From: Lepraria neglecta
Taxonomy: Eukaryota; Ascomycota; Lecanoromycetes; Lecanorales; Stereocaulaceae
Assembly: GCA_033220425.1 (NCBI GenBank)
Contig: CM065653.1
Coordinates: forward strand, 4,278,001-4,342,000
Length of the DNA stretch: 64,000 nucleotides
Reading direction: 5' to 3'
A program made the translations under genes and the position numbers. Each line of letters starts with the position of its first letter. Positions within the stretch are counted from its first letter, which is position 1. Shown here piece by piece: positions 10,367-22,251 of this stretch. Under the pieces are notes generated by a model. It was not told the DNA's origin, made no database searches, and saw nothing but the letters and a program-made list of their open reading frames with translations.

Positions 10367-12857
10367 ATGGATGGTGACAAGCAGTCTTTTGGCTTGACGA
10401 GCAGAATATATGTTCGTCTCTCTCCGAGTCCCTAACAGCCTTACGCGCGAAGTTCGATTAGGCTGAGGCTGACCTTGCTTCACGCAGAGATCCCGGTCGA
10501 CTGAAGATGGCCTCGCACATGTGGACTTGAATCGGAACGTGGATGCGCTGTATGTCAAGGAATCTATACGATTGACGTCTGTAAAGTCACTTTGCTAAGC
10601 CGTCTGCCACTCTAGCATTGAGAATCCCCTCGGCCACCTTACCCCAGAACAACTACTGCGAGACGTACGCGACTTCGCTCGCTCGAAGAACCTTGAATCC
10701 CACCTCGACCTCTTCAAGAAAGGCGCTCAGATTGCCAAAGATCCTCGGTTCTACGAAGCTGTTCGAGGAATCACCGAGGATGAAAAAAAGGCATTGCGCG
10801 ATGAGGAATATCACAGATTTCGGCAGCCGATAGCCTTATACGTTACGATAATAACCTGCTCCGTGGGAGCTGCGGTGCAGTGAGCTTGGACTTTAGATAT
10901 GCATGATAGATGATAAATGGCTGATAGTGGATGTGTACTAGGGGTTGGGATCAGACAGGGTCGAATGCGGCCAATCTCAATTGGCCAGACGATTTCGGCC
11001 TTGATATCGAAAAGAGCAACAAAGGTGTCTGGATCTATGGACTGGTTAATGCTGCTCCATACTTCGCCTCAGCCTTTGTGTAAGAACACCGTCCTCAAAA
11101 ACTCCGCGGAGCTAATTTATGTCCCTTTTCAGAGGCTGCTGGCTGTCACATCCACTGAACCATCGCATTGGGCGGCGTGGGACGATATTCTTTTCGGCAA
11201 TCTTCTGCTTGCTATCTGTTATAGGCTCTGGGTTTACGCAGTCATGGCCACAGCTATTCGCTTGTCGCCTTCTGCTCGGGATTGGAATGGGGACAAAGGC
11301 ATCCACCATTCCGGTCTTTGCGGCCGAAAACTCTCCTGCATCCATTAGAGGAGGTCTCGTAATGGGCTGGCAGCTATGGGTCGCTTTTGGAATTTTCCTG
11401 TGGGTGCACAGGATGATACTCTTGAAGAAGCTGTTGCTAATATTTCCTTGCAAAGGGGCTTCTCTGCAAATCTAGCAATTTATCAAGTTGGTGCAATTGC
11501 GTGGCGTCTGCAGCTTGGATCTGCATTCCTCCCAGCCGTCCCCCTGATAATTGGAATATACATGTGCCCTGGTGAGTCCAACGAAGGAGATTAAAATTCA
11601 CCGCTAAGGTATGATAGAATCGCCTCGATGGTACATCAAGAAGCATCGATACCAAGACGCATTCAACTCCCTCCGTCGTCTCCGTAACACGCCACTTCAA
11701 GCAGCACGCGACCTCTATTATATCCACGCCCAGGTACGACTTGAGGAAATAATGCTGGGAGACGGAGACATCCAGAAAATGGACGGGAAGCAACACTTTA
11801 CAAGCAAGGGGCGATATATTGCACGGTTCATACAACTGTTCACTATTGCTCGTGTGCGCCGCGCAACATTGGCTGCCTTCGTGGTCATGATCGCGCAGCA
11901 AATGTGTGGCAGTACGTGATAGAGTCGCCCAAATCTATTCGCAGTAAGCTAATGCACTACTAGTCAACATTATAGCTTTCTATTCCTCGACAGTTTTCGT
12001 GCAAGCAGGCGGGAGTGTAAGGACATCCCTGTTCGCCTCATGGGGCTTCGGGTTGGTCAACTTTGTGTGAGGTTCCTGCCTTCATGATCATCGATTTCTA
12101 GCTCATGTTGACTTCAGATTCGCGTGGCCTGCCGTCAAAATCATCGACACTTTCGGACGTCGTTCATTGCTACTGTTTACCTTTCCACACATGGCCTGGA
12201 CGCTATTGGCAGCGGGGGCTTGTTTCTACATTCCCGAGCATAACCCAGCACATCTGCCAGTCATCGCGCTCTTCATATATATATTCGCGGCCTTCTATTC
12301 TCCCGGCGAGGGACCGGTCCCTTTCACTTACTCTGCGGAAGCATTCCCTCTTTTCCATCGAGGTAGGCAGTCTCTTCTTATTATCATAACATCAAGTCAC
12401 TGACAATTAACAGAAGTCGGAATGAGTCTGGCGGTTGCTGTGAATCTGTTCTGGGCTGGAGTCTTGACCGTCGCCTTTCCAAGGATGACGGCTGCATTTG
12501 GACCCACTGGTGCTTTCGGTTTCTTTGCGTAAGCAGTCCAACCCCATGCTATCCACTAGAATTTTGTACTGACTAGCCATCGATATTAGTGGTCTGAACG
12601 TTTTGGCTTTCGTCATGATATTCCTTTGGGTTCCGGAGACGAAACAGCGGACGCTCGAGGAACTTGACTATATCTGTGAGTCATTACCAAACACTTGGCA
12701 ATAACAATGGGCTAACGAATAGGATGCAGTCGCCGTCCCAACTCGCCGACACGTGCAGTATCAGGTCACCGAGGTCCTACCTTATACATTCAAGCGTTAT
12801 ATCTTGCGTAAAGACGTCGAGCTGCGTCCGCTCTACAAGTTCCAGGGGTCATATTGA
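10367..12857 (+). CDS. MFS sugar transporter, 12 exons
   Basis: An intact sugar-porter-family transporter of 623 residues in the plasma membrane; the substrate is not known. Exons: 10367-10411, 10488-10549, 10616-10879, 10942-11079, 11133-11399, 11456-11571, 11609-11911, 11964-12066, 12118-12362, 12414-12528, 12590-12675, 12730-12857. All phases join. A long cytosolic amino end contains [19 protein letters not shown], then [15 protein letters not shown] before the first segments, the loop [21 protein letters not shown] after TM6, and [20 protein letters not shown] at the end of TM12, the classic sugar-porter signatures. Intron 1 uses an unusual GTTCGT donor, so the first 15-codon exon is the least certain part; the other introns have ordinary ends. 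Surrounding genes give no hint of a sugar-utilisation cluster. Confidence 0.88.
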
Positions 12858-13268
12858 GTTGAGGCGTAAGGGAAGGGTATGATGGTCAATGCATTGATTC
12901 CACTTGGTCAGCGATGCCAACAGCGTGATTGTCCTTTATGGTAGAGCAGAAGAATAATTCTTGAGCGTGCCTATACCGCATGCCATATAAAACGTTGCAC
13001 ATGAAGGTTGCTCACTTGTCTCTGTCTCAGCACCATGGGACTCTCCTTCGGTGCGGCGTGCGTACTTGTTTCAGTAGGCTGAGTAGCTTTCCAATCTCCG
13101 ACATCTGCCAATTCCCAATTCCTATAGAAGCTCCACATATAGACTTCCTAGCGCGTTCGATAGGCGGGATCGAGATGTCCAACAATGTTTGTTTTAGCCC
13201 CCGGGCAGGGACGATCTCTGGGAACCGCTAGTGAACAGCGGTACGCTCTACCTGTACTTCTTGCACCC

Positions 13269-13307
<39 letters not shown>

Positions 13308-13564
13308 CCGTAGTGATTAATACTATAACAAGGTACTATCCCAATTATCGCCAAGAGCCTACGAGCAAGCCAAGGCTGAATTGTGCAGCACGCACCTAAA
13401 GACAAAGTGGCTTGCCTGAGCAGCTGTAGGGCTACGTAGCTGCCTGCAAGCCTGCAAGCCTCACCGTCAAGTCCGCCTTTAGCCCGCCGTGACTCCACCA
13501 GAGCTGCTCTTGTTCTTCTCTTTACCACTCCTGTACATATTGAAGTTCATCAAAAGTCATCAGA
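12858..13564. other. Intergenic with microsatellite
   Basis: No gene is supported. The stretch contains an ATC-type trinucleotide run (separate entry) and the 5' flank of the ankyrin gene. Confidence 0.5.
13271..13308. repeat. (ATC)n microsatellite
   Basis: About twelve uninterrupted ATC units lie between the sugar transporter and the ankyrin gene. On the minus strand they read as an Asp run in an open frame that has no other support, so I treat the tract as non-coding. Confidence 0.9.
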
Positions 13565-16500
13565 ATGGAGACGCCACCGACTCTAGGCAGTCCGACGCCA
13601 CGTATCGCGCATCTGTGCGATGTCGTCCATGAGAATTTGCGAAGATTTGCCGACAGCTCAGTAAGTGCCGACGATGCGGTCAGGGCCTTTCGAAGCGAGA
13701 TCCAAACATTCCGGAAGTTCTTAGACTTAATCGAGCGAGTGCGTCGGGCGAATCCACCTCGAATGGCGTTCGAAGAAGAACATTTCAATGATGTGAAGGG
13801 CGTTCTGGATAGATGTCGCGGCACGCTGTCGCGGCTTTGCGAGCTTCTGGCGGACATGACTAAAAAAGACTATGAGAAGGCCTCCCCAGATCCGTCAAGA
13901 GAACTTAGATGGGATTTGAAGGCGCCTGAGATTTCTGCTTTGAGGGCTCGCATTGGCTTTTACACGCAGACGTTGCAGATGTCTTTGCAGACTGTCAAGC
14001 TGTAAGTTGCTTATGAGAAGGGCTTGAACTTGTACTGACTTGTTGGGACACTTAGTGTCTATCAGTGGAAAAGCCAAAACCCACAAGATGGCATCTATTT
14101 CCATCACAAAGGTCTCTCCCAGGCTATCCAAGATTTGAGAGATTCGATGACGCGGCGAGAGGGCCTCACTGATCGAGGGGACCATGATCCCCAACAGAGC
14201 CCACTCGAGGAAGGAGCATTCATGCATGATGTTGAGAAATGCATTTTCTCCGCAGAGGTTATTATGAGTGTTACAACCACGACGGTTTACGAGGACGTTG
14301 CTTCTCCTTACCGGCAGCTACCTCCAAGCCTTGACCGAAGTCAGAACGGAACACCAGACCAAATCAAAAGCCCAAGGAGTCCCATTATTTATAAGGACCT
14401 TCCTTCTCCTCTCCGGCCAGCGCGACCACCTCAAAATATTGATAGGAGCCAAAATGCCACTCTAGATGATGCTCTCAGTCCCACCATTTATGAATTAGAT
14501 GTCCATCCTCCTTTTCGGCCGCCACGGTCAAGAGACGGCGATCAGGTGGACCGGAGCCAGGACGCAACTCCAGATCACTCCCAAAGTCCCAAGGTTTCCG
14601 ACGACACCCGTTCCTCCTTTCAACGACTCCCGCGAGGAGAGCTCCATCAAATTGGCCGAAGACCAGTACCTGACAGGACAAAAAAGCCTGAGCCCTCAGA
14701 ACAGCCTAGACCAAGAAGGCCCGAGATCTCAAAGGATTCCCAAATTCTTTTCCACCTTGACGACATCAAGAATGAGCGGCATGAAAGTTCTGACTCAGAT
14801 GCATCTTCCATGGTCGACCCTGAACCAGACTTCGAAGATGGGTTTCCCGCTATTGTGTACTTAGAACTCATCACTGCTCTCCAGCAAGATGTGCAGAGAG
14901 AGCTCGAGGCTGGTGAATACGAAAAGGCGGAAAAATCTCACCGCAAAGCCATGAAGTATTACACAGACAGGGAGAAGAAGTTACAAATCCCTTTCGAAAA
15001 CCAGACTGAGATGCACGAGATTCTGGCCGAGATTTACCATAAGCAGAAACAGCTTGATAAAGCAAAGCGAGTCCTGAACCGCCTTCTGATGCAGGAGAAG
15101 AAAGAATCAGATCGGAAATGGAGGCTCTATCACACTCTAGCTGAAATCTTCCAAGAACAGAATAGACTCCCAGAGGCTGAGAAGTTTGCCAAGCGAGCAT
15201 ACATAGGGCGAGAGAAATCGCTGGACAAAGGACACAACCTGATTCTCCAGTCTGTCAGCTTATTGGTCAAAATTTACCAGCAACAAGGCGAGATGGAAAC
15301 GGCGGAGGCCTTCAAGAAAGTGTACCGCTCAGAAAGCGCTGTCTCTCAACAGCCTCGCTTCTCGAAAGATGGAGGAATATCTTATCGCTCAGGGAGCATT
15401 GTCTCTCAGCAACCCTCTGTCTCAACGCAGCGCGAAGATGCATTCCTGAACAAAAGCCGAGTCCGCTGGGCCCCAGATGCTTGGGTTGACTCCTCGAGCA
15501 TCAACGCGCCTACGAAGTCAGGAGAGACTCCAATGATATCTGCCATTGCTACAGGAGACGACGAATTGGTGCGCCTGATGCTCCAAAGAGGCGCTGATGC
15601 TGAAGCTAGATGTGGAGATGAGATGACACCGCTGATGCATGCTATCAATCACGGATATAATTCCATTGCAGAGCTCCTTCTGAGCAGGGGTGCGCAGGTC
15701 GATGCTCCAACATCAGGATGGACACCGTTGCACAGAGCGACAGAATTGATGAATATCAGCATGGTAAACATACTCCTGGCAAATGGCGCAGACATCGAAG
15801 CCAGAAGTCCAAAGGAGTTTTCGTTCAGGAAGAACTCCTTAGCTAGGATGAAATCGCCAAGGTCGGAAGACCCTGATGATGACCACTCTTCATCTGACGA
15901 TCGAGGCTGGACCCCTCTCCTCAGAGCGGCTAGCCATGGCGAGGAGGCGATGGTGCGTCTATTTCTTGATAACGGGGCGAATATCGAAGCAAGGAATCCT
16001 AGTAATGGTACGCCTCTGATCTGCGCTGCTGAAAGACAACTTGAAGCAATTATCGAACTTCTATTGTCAAGAGGGGCGGATGTGCATGCCGAGGATGATT
16101 TTGGCTGGAAACCCCTGCACCGAGCTCTGGTAAATAGGGGCGGAGAAAGAGTTGCCGGACTACTTCTAAGCGGAGATGCAAATGTCAATGAACGTGATTC
16201 ATACAGAAAGACACCACTTCACCATGCTATTGAGAAGGGTGACGACCAAATGGTGCACTTCCTACTCAACGCAGGCGCGGATATCGAAGCTCGAGACATT
16301 GCAGAAAGAACACCACTTCATACAGCCATCGAAGCACGACTCGAGATCATGGTTCGCGTGCTTCTTGAAAATGGAGCTGACATGGATGCGATGGATAAAG
16401 GCGGTCGAAACGCGCTTTCTGCGGCAAATCATGCTCTGAGGAAGAGTCCTGAGATTATTGCGTTGTTGGCTAAGGCAAAGAAGAGTAAGCAGGCTGAGCT

Positions 16501-16633
16501 TGGGAACACTAAGTGGGGGAGTGTCGATAGGGGTGGGAGTCGGAAGGGGAGTACTAGCTTGGATAATGTTCCCACGAGGACGGCGTCGGGCTCTTCCTGG
16601 TGGTCGAGGAAGTCTTCTAAGGGTAAACGTTGA
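13565..16633 (+). CDS. TPR and ankyrin-repeat protein with fungal N-terminal helical domain
   Basis: Two exons, 13565-14001 and 14056-16633 (54-nt intron), give an intact 1004-residue protein. Residues 1-145 form an all-helical domain like those at the front of fungal NLR-type and ankyrin proteins (HLCDVVHENLRRFAD, VKGVLDRCRGTLSRLCELL). Residues about 222-342 carry three to four imperfect proline-rich repeats of roughly 34 residues with a core DRSQ(N/D)(G/A)TPD. About 427-570 are TPR-like pairs (EYEKAEKSHRKAMKYY, LPEAEKFAKRAYIGRE). About 632-980 hold eight or nine ankyrin repeats (GWTPLHRATE, RTPLHTAIEA). The tail is Ser/Lys-rich. No NACHT or NB-ARC ATPase lies between the parts, so this resembles an NLR without its switch. 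It probably acts as a protein-interaction scaffold; the partners are unknown. Confidence 0.85.
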
Positions 16634-17247
16634 GGAATTTGGAGAGGTGAGTTAGATCTGAGAATCTGCCGTTTATCTGTCTGACTAAATTTAGCTCTGC
16701 CTATACCTTTTTCTTGATTTCTAGCTGTCTTTAGCGTTCTCCAGTTCCATCGTTGGATCTTTGCGACTATACCCACATTCAGTCATCAATGCCACTATTA
16801 TAAAGTTTATGTAACACAGAACAGAAATGATTTTCACGAAGGTCTGTTGCAACCATACAATACACCGTCATCCGCCAGAGCAGCGACGGTAGTTAGAGGA
16901 TTAGGACTAGAGAGAGGGTTTATTTGCTAACTGCAGCCAACCGGTAGGAATTGTAGTGGAAGGTTCCACGAATTTGCAGCTACTTCGGTGGCAAAAACTA
17001 ATTTCCGTTGTTGGTGACCCAATATTGAAAGCCTATTTCTTCTCGTCTAGCATAAGTTGTGCTCATAAATGACCATTTCTGCCATACATTCTACTCATGA
17101 GACTTGCTCGTTAGTAGGAAACTTCCTCGTAGACACCCTCTTGCTCCTATTTATTGACTCTAAAGTCTTCAATTGGCTCCGATACCCTGCCACTATCAGT
17201 ACCAAATCTTCCACTCGATGCGTGGAGTCCGGGTACAACATTTCAAT
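16634..17247. other. Intergenic, nothing seen
   Basis: 3' flank of the ankyrin gene and 5' flank of the following relic. No motif-bearing frame on either strand. Confidence 0.45.
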
Positions 17248-18340
17248 ATGGATAACGATATGCCGGATATGCCTCCTCTAGGCTATCCTATGCATGACCT
17301 CCTGCGAATGATAGCTGCTCGTTCTTCGCGTCCCGATGGGTCCAACGTCTTGCTTGAGAGATTTTGCAGGAAGTAAGGATTGAATGTCCAGTAGCTACTT
17401 CAACGTCCCAGGCCCCGTCACCAGTGCAGGCACTTTCGCCGCCTCAGAAAGCTTCGCCCCTGGAACTTCTACATCAAAAACTCGTCGTCTTCTTTCTCGA
17501 CGGCGCCCAAGAGGCTTCCATCAAATTTACCGTTCTCAGACAAGTAGCGTTGGAAGAGAGGAGACAGATCCCTAAGTTGGACTACCTCACAGCTTCCGCG
17601 GCGCTCGGAGACACTCCTCTACCATGGAACTCATGCGAAGTCGCCGCCTCACTGGTCCTCATCCTCGCTGCGCCAAAGGAACCAGAAGCCATGCATTCAG
17701 CTTTGAAGTTCCAAGCTACTACCCTCGGAGGCCTACCTACTATGGCCATGATCAACAGTACTCCATCAGCCGATCTTGCAGCTAGATTCGCTAGAGCAAA
17801 GAAAGCAGCTCTAGATGGGAAAGTGGGAAAAGTCACAGTTCTGACTGTGAGCTTGGTGGATGTGGAGATGATTGAACGAGGCGAGAGTGGAAAAAAGCCT
17901 ATGGATTACTCATCTTTTGCGCACACTTTTGTTCTCGGTATTGCTCGCGAAAGATGGCGCGTTTTCCAGGCGTGGGGGGAGCAAGAATATACGCTTGATA
18001 GATATTTCGACTGTGGTGGGGCACGGTTGAGGGATTGGAAGGAGCCGAAGAGCTTTGTTAAGGCTTTTGGGGTGCTTGCTTCTGCTGAGGTATGTTTTGT
18101 AGGAACTCACTGTTTGTCACATAGACTGCTGACAGTTCGTACTAGGGATCATGGTCCTAGGCGATCAATGACAAGTACCAAGAGTGCTTTGAGGTCGATG
18201 TTCTTAGGATATGTGGAAAGGACGGCTCACAGAGACCCATCGTGCCAGTCTATCGGCCATGGGTTCGCATGTTTGAATTTGAGGATGTCAAGGTCGCGGA
18301 CATTGCGAAATTTATTTGGGGGCGAGTTGACCAGGAGTAG
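17248..18340 (+). pseudogene. Conserved fungal protein of unknown function, broken
   Basis: Reads from the ATG at 17248 (MDNDMPDMPPLGYPMHDLL) to LLERF, then the family-like sequence continues one frame over from about 17361 (QEVRIECPVATSTSQAP). A run of T bases sits at the switch, so one lost T would explain it. The long middle part includes LLHQKLVVFFLDGAQEASI, FQATTLGGLPTMAMINSTPS, ARERWRVFQAWGEQEYTLD and WKEPKSFVKAFG. A GT-AG intron (18090 to about 18146) joins to INDKYQECFEVDVLR and FIWGRVDQE, ending at 18340, with one TAG just after the splice where Gln fits. I recall similar hypothetical proteins in other fungi but no named domain. With one frameshift and one stop it is either a young pseudogene or carries assembly errors. 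Confidence 0.6.
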
Positions 18341-18620
18341 AGAAAGTGATTATTCAGGGAATTCTTTAAGGCATGGAGAGAATGCACTAGATCTTCATAC
18401 ATTACCCACCTCGCCATTGACACAAAAACTGGAAATGCGCCAACAGTTCTTTTAGCTGTCATGATCCGAGTTTCCAAGTCTACTGTTCAGAACCAGATTA
18501 CCTTTCACTCAAGCTGTCGTACAACGCCCCCGAAGTCCTTCTTGGCGAGCTCTCAGTCCTCGAAAGTCACGAGCCTCATTGGTCAATTCCATAACCCGCA
18601 AGCCACCTCTCTATCTCAAC

Positions 18621-19227
18621 TCACAGACCCTTAAAAGCCCCAGTAGCAACCAACCCCCAAACATGATGCTCAACCTCAAACTCCAACTCCTCTCCTCCAA
18701 AGTGTCCTACAACCTGCCGCATCCCCTCCATTGCCTCCCGAAAGAAGATCCAACACATGTGCAGATTTTCCGCGCTGAGGTAAAACATTATACCTACTGC
18801 GCTGTTCGTGTAGACATGGTGACCAGGGCCGATGTATGCGCCGGGACCTTCGGCCATGATCTCGAGACTGGCGTCGCGGTAGGCGTGTTGGAGGAGGCTG
18901 AGGAGGATGTCTTTGTCTAGGTAGTGGCCGTATGATGAGAACGTTAGGGTTAGGGGATTGTGTGGTATTACGTAGTGGAATGGTTCGGGTGGTAGTTCAC
19001 TGTTGTTGTTAGGGTTGCTTTTTTGCAAACGAACGAATAATTGAGAAGTCCGCTAAAATCTAGATTACATACTTTGGAAGTGTGGCTGATGCGTTACCGG
19101 TAATCATAGTTTGGTTACTTGGGCTCGACAGATGAGGGTTCAAGAGAAGCGTAAGCGGGCTCGCAAATGCGACGGAAACATAATCCACGCAAAACAAAAA
19201 TATGAGAACATCAATCACGGACTTCAT
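18621..19227 (-). CDS. Secreted protein of unknown function
   Basis: Two exons (19227-19073 and 19017-18621, GT-AG intron 19018-19072) make an intact protein of about 183 residues. It begins with a signal peptide (MKSVIDVLIFLFCVDYVSVA, cleavage near FA-SP), followed by a Ser/Thr/Asn-rich linker and a folded domain with FHYVIPHNPLTLTFSSYG, YTNSAVGIMFYL, MCWIFFREAMEGMRQVV and ELEFEVEHHVWG. The shape, with a phe-rich start and then a helix pair before a late strand with an acidic EFEV, matches a common family of uncharacterised secreted proteins in plant-associated ascomycetes as I remember it. An alternative upstream Met would add eight residues. It is intact although both neighbours are broken. 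Confidence 0.6.
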
Positions 19228-19626
19228 GGTGAAGCTAAACAGGCAAAACAATCAGGATCGCGGAGTAGAGATAGCCAAAGTAAGTATTGTAGGCACGAAG
19301 CGTGTAGGATGACGAGTAAGTAAGCGAGCGGCTGTAGGCATGCAATTGCATGGCCTTCGGATCACATAGCGCCTGCATATGCTCAATGCAAGCCCCTGCG
19401 TCCATACCTTTCATTTCGGCTCCTTGCTGCAGCAAAGGGAGCGGCTCTTGAGCAACGGCGGGATAACTGCCGGTATTGATGAGTGACATGCAGCAACATC
19501 ATAACGTTGATGACAACGCTTCTAACACTCTTCTTGGTATCTGGGTTGAGATGAAAGTTGTTATCGCGCAGAAGATGCATTGCAGAGTGTAGAGTCACCC
19601 GTTAGTTAGCGCTATGAGATTATAAA
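19228..19626. other. Intergenic, nothing seen
   Basis: 5' flank of the secreted-protein gene and 3' flank of the next relic; no supported frame. Confidence 0.4.
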
Positions 19627-20610
19627 TCAAGCTTGACCTGCAGAGGTCCACTCAACAAAATCGAGGACAATAGCCAGGCATGTAGATTTTTGTCCACAAC
19701 GTAAAATCCCAATCGCCGTGAGCCCAATTGAAAAAGTTCCCCTAGCTATCGCACTAAATACCAGTGCAGGCATGTGGCGTGACTCGGGGCTTGGTTCCAC
19801 TTCGGGCGAAACACACTCTTTCATGCCTTCAGCTAGCTGCCGTTCCTTCATTGTTAAACGCTTTTCGCATTGCTCTGAAACCACCTTTCCGTGCCAAATT
19901 TGCCGTAGTTTTTTACCAACGTCATGGGATTGACCTTCCAGTTTCTTCATCTTGTCTTTAGACAGCGGAATTTGTTCATTGTTCTCTTCTTGAGTGTCTC
20001 CCAACAGAGATATGAATTTTTTGGGACATCCATCACTGGCCGAGGCGGTGGGGCGTTTGGATGTCAAGCTTAATTGAGCTTGGTCAAGAGGAGTCTTTGA
20101 ATTCGCTTTCGAAGAATTGACGACTCTCGTCTTTGTCTTACTGCCAGCATCGACTGCCTGTGGTCGTGGGACTGACTGCTTCGTCCGCTCATTTGCCTTC
20201 AGCTGCGGCTTGTCATTGTCGTCCTTGCTGTGTTCCTTTCCCGGTCCTTCAAAGGGTGCACATGTCCCTGGGCAACGAATTCCTGGCATTTATTCGGAGA
20301 GAGCATTGTCCTCGTCATCCCTCAATGCAGCCAACGAATCTTCGTGCATCCTCACGCTGTTCATCTCCAGCCTCATCAAATTCACTTTCCTTTTCGCAAT
20401 CCGGTCACTGGCATATTGCATTTCAAATGGGAATAAAATTCCTTGCTATAGGGTTTTCTCATCAAGACGCTTCTCATCCTTTTGAAGCTGCCTCCTCTCT
20501 TCATTGATCTCAGCACAGGAGTCACGACCTTTTCCCTTTTCAAAACCGCAATCGCAGATCCCACGACAGACCGTTGATAGCACAAGTCCAACTACGATGT
20601 CAAAGCCCAT
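19627..20610 (-). pseudogene. Membrane/coiled-coil protein of unknown function, interrupted by two stops
   Basis: A single minus-strand frame of 328 codons starts at MGFDIVVGLVLSTVCRGI (a likely membrane or signal segment), continues with a charged coiled coil (INEERRQLQKDEKRLDEKTL and LMRLEMNSVRMHEDSLAALR), a basic low-complexity middle (QLKANERTKQSV, SKTKTRVVNSSKANSKTP), a second charged helix (KLRQIWHGKVVSEQCEKRL) and a hydrophobic end (ALVFSAIARGTFSIGL). The frame is broken by one TAG in the coiled coil and one TAA at 20290-20292, the latter directly followed by an in-frame ATG. Both stops fit Gln codons changed by C-to-T. The lower 220 codons alone could be expressed from that ATG, so a shortened protein is possible. 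The family is not recognised. Confidence 0.5.
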
Positions 20611-22251
20611 ATGCCTCCCTTTTGGCGCCTCTCTGTTGGGCTGCTGGTCCTCCTGGCCTCCAGGGCCTCCGGTGGATAAGGCTGAATAGTATCAAGTAAA
20701 CACTCGCGGGAGGCGATAATTGCGAGTGAGGACTGGCCATTGCGCTGCTGAATATGGTTTTGCCCCGCAATGAGAGTCACATAGCGGGCAAATTGACCCT
20801 GAAATCGCTCTGGGTGCCGGCAATCCGAGATCAGGTCTTCTCACATTCATGGCCTGTTTGACGCGTGCCCAAGGAAGGGAGGCTTGCTTTGCGGTCGAAA
20901 CACACGACCTCGAGCCTGAGAGGAAACCTTGGGCGCTAGTAGGGGTCAACATTGTCGTCTATGGAAGCGGACAGTGACCCAAATCGACTTGGAAGGGATG
21001 GAGAAAGCTGTTGATAGAAAGGTTCGTGAGGAGTTGAGGAGGTCAATGTCCTACATTGGTGCAGGCCCTTTGCAGGAGCCGCATTCCAACCATCTGTCAT
21101 ATTTACGCGCCTCATGTTGAATTTGGGGTGAGAGCACTTGGTGCGTATATTTCCGTTTAGCCAGTCAGACCGATAGAGAATACCTCTGGCTTTCACTAGC
21201 ACCTGAAGAGAGAACTCGGCGGATCTTGTGACCCAGGATCACATCATCACTCTGATAGAATATTTGATGAGTGCTTCTAAAATCCAGTATTCTAGGTATA
21301 TTATTCAATGTTAGATAGCAAGTCCATGTCTCGTTCTCCAAGGCTTTGATGTATAGACAGGATTGTTCATAGCCATTCGTCTTCGTGCGAGTAGCCTCTT
21401 TAAGATTATCTCCGTTAGCGCTCAAGACTCGAGAGCTACTTTCTATCTTAATGACTGCTAGACCGCGAGTGCGAGATATGAAATGCGATGAATAACGCGG
21501 CCTATTGGCTCCAGCCTCCTAACTCGAGAGTTGCGAGCTAACGATGGACTGCATAACCTTCCGGCGCACCTTGCCACCCAGACAACATAATTTCTGTTGC
21601 TCAAAGATTTGAGGGCTGCATGTCCATCAGAGCACCAAAGGGCATCAACAGACAGACCGAGAGAACTTGCAAGCCCACAAGCGGCCATCGATTGCACAAA
21701 CCGAGCTCAATATACCATCATCTAGGCAAACGCCTGGCATAGATGGAGAAGATTCTCCGCCGTCTCAAACTCCAAACACCACTGTGTAGGCACCTTGCTT
21801 AGGCGAATCAAGTCGACAAAAATGCACAACAACAGAGTCTGGAGCTGGCAAATCGACAATCGTTGCTCTATTCTGAGCTCGATTGGATACTTCCTTGTGG
21901 TACATATCCAGATTTAGATTCATGGCTTTGCATGAGAGCAGGTATACCGCTTCATCCTTGCGGAATTGCCTAGCATGAGTGACTAGTATAATGATCAGTG
22001 CAAATGATCTGGGCGAAAGATTGAAAAGGAAGGAGATGGAATCAGCGCCCTCCGTCCTTTCCTTAATATTTTATTCTTGTAAAAATAGGACAAATTTTTT
22101 TAAATGTGTCCTCGGCTGCCTATCTTCAATTTCCACGCAAAATAATTTCGACTTCCAACCACTCTCACAGCTCTCCTCGGAATCCAGTCGCCCGAGTTTC
22201 TGCGCCCAAACCACCTCATAAGCCAGCTGTAGGAGTGCTGTAACACCCATC
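20611..22251. other. Intergenic, 1.6 kb without a supported gene
   Basis: Many short frames on both strands, none longer than 90 codons and none with a motif. The last 200 bases before PHO88 are rich in T tracts and pyrimidine blocks and probably hold its promoter and leader. Confidence 0.5.

Noticed and set aside
13148-13528. Minus-strand frame containing an Asp run
   Set aside because: The Asp run is the ATC microsatellite; the rest has no motif.
15649-16188. 179-codon minus-strand frame
   Set aside because: Antisense shadow of the ankyrin repeats, whose regular codon pattern keeps the reverse frame open.
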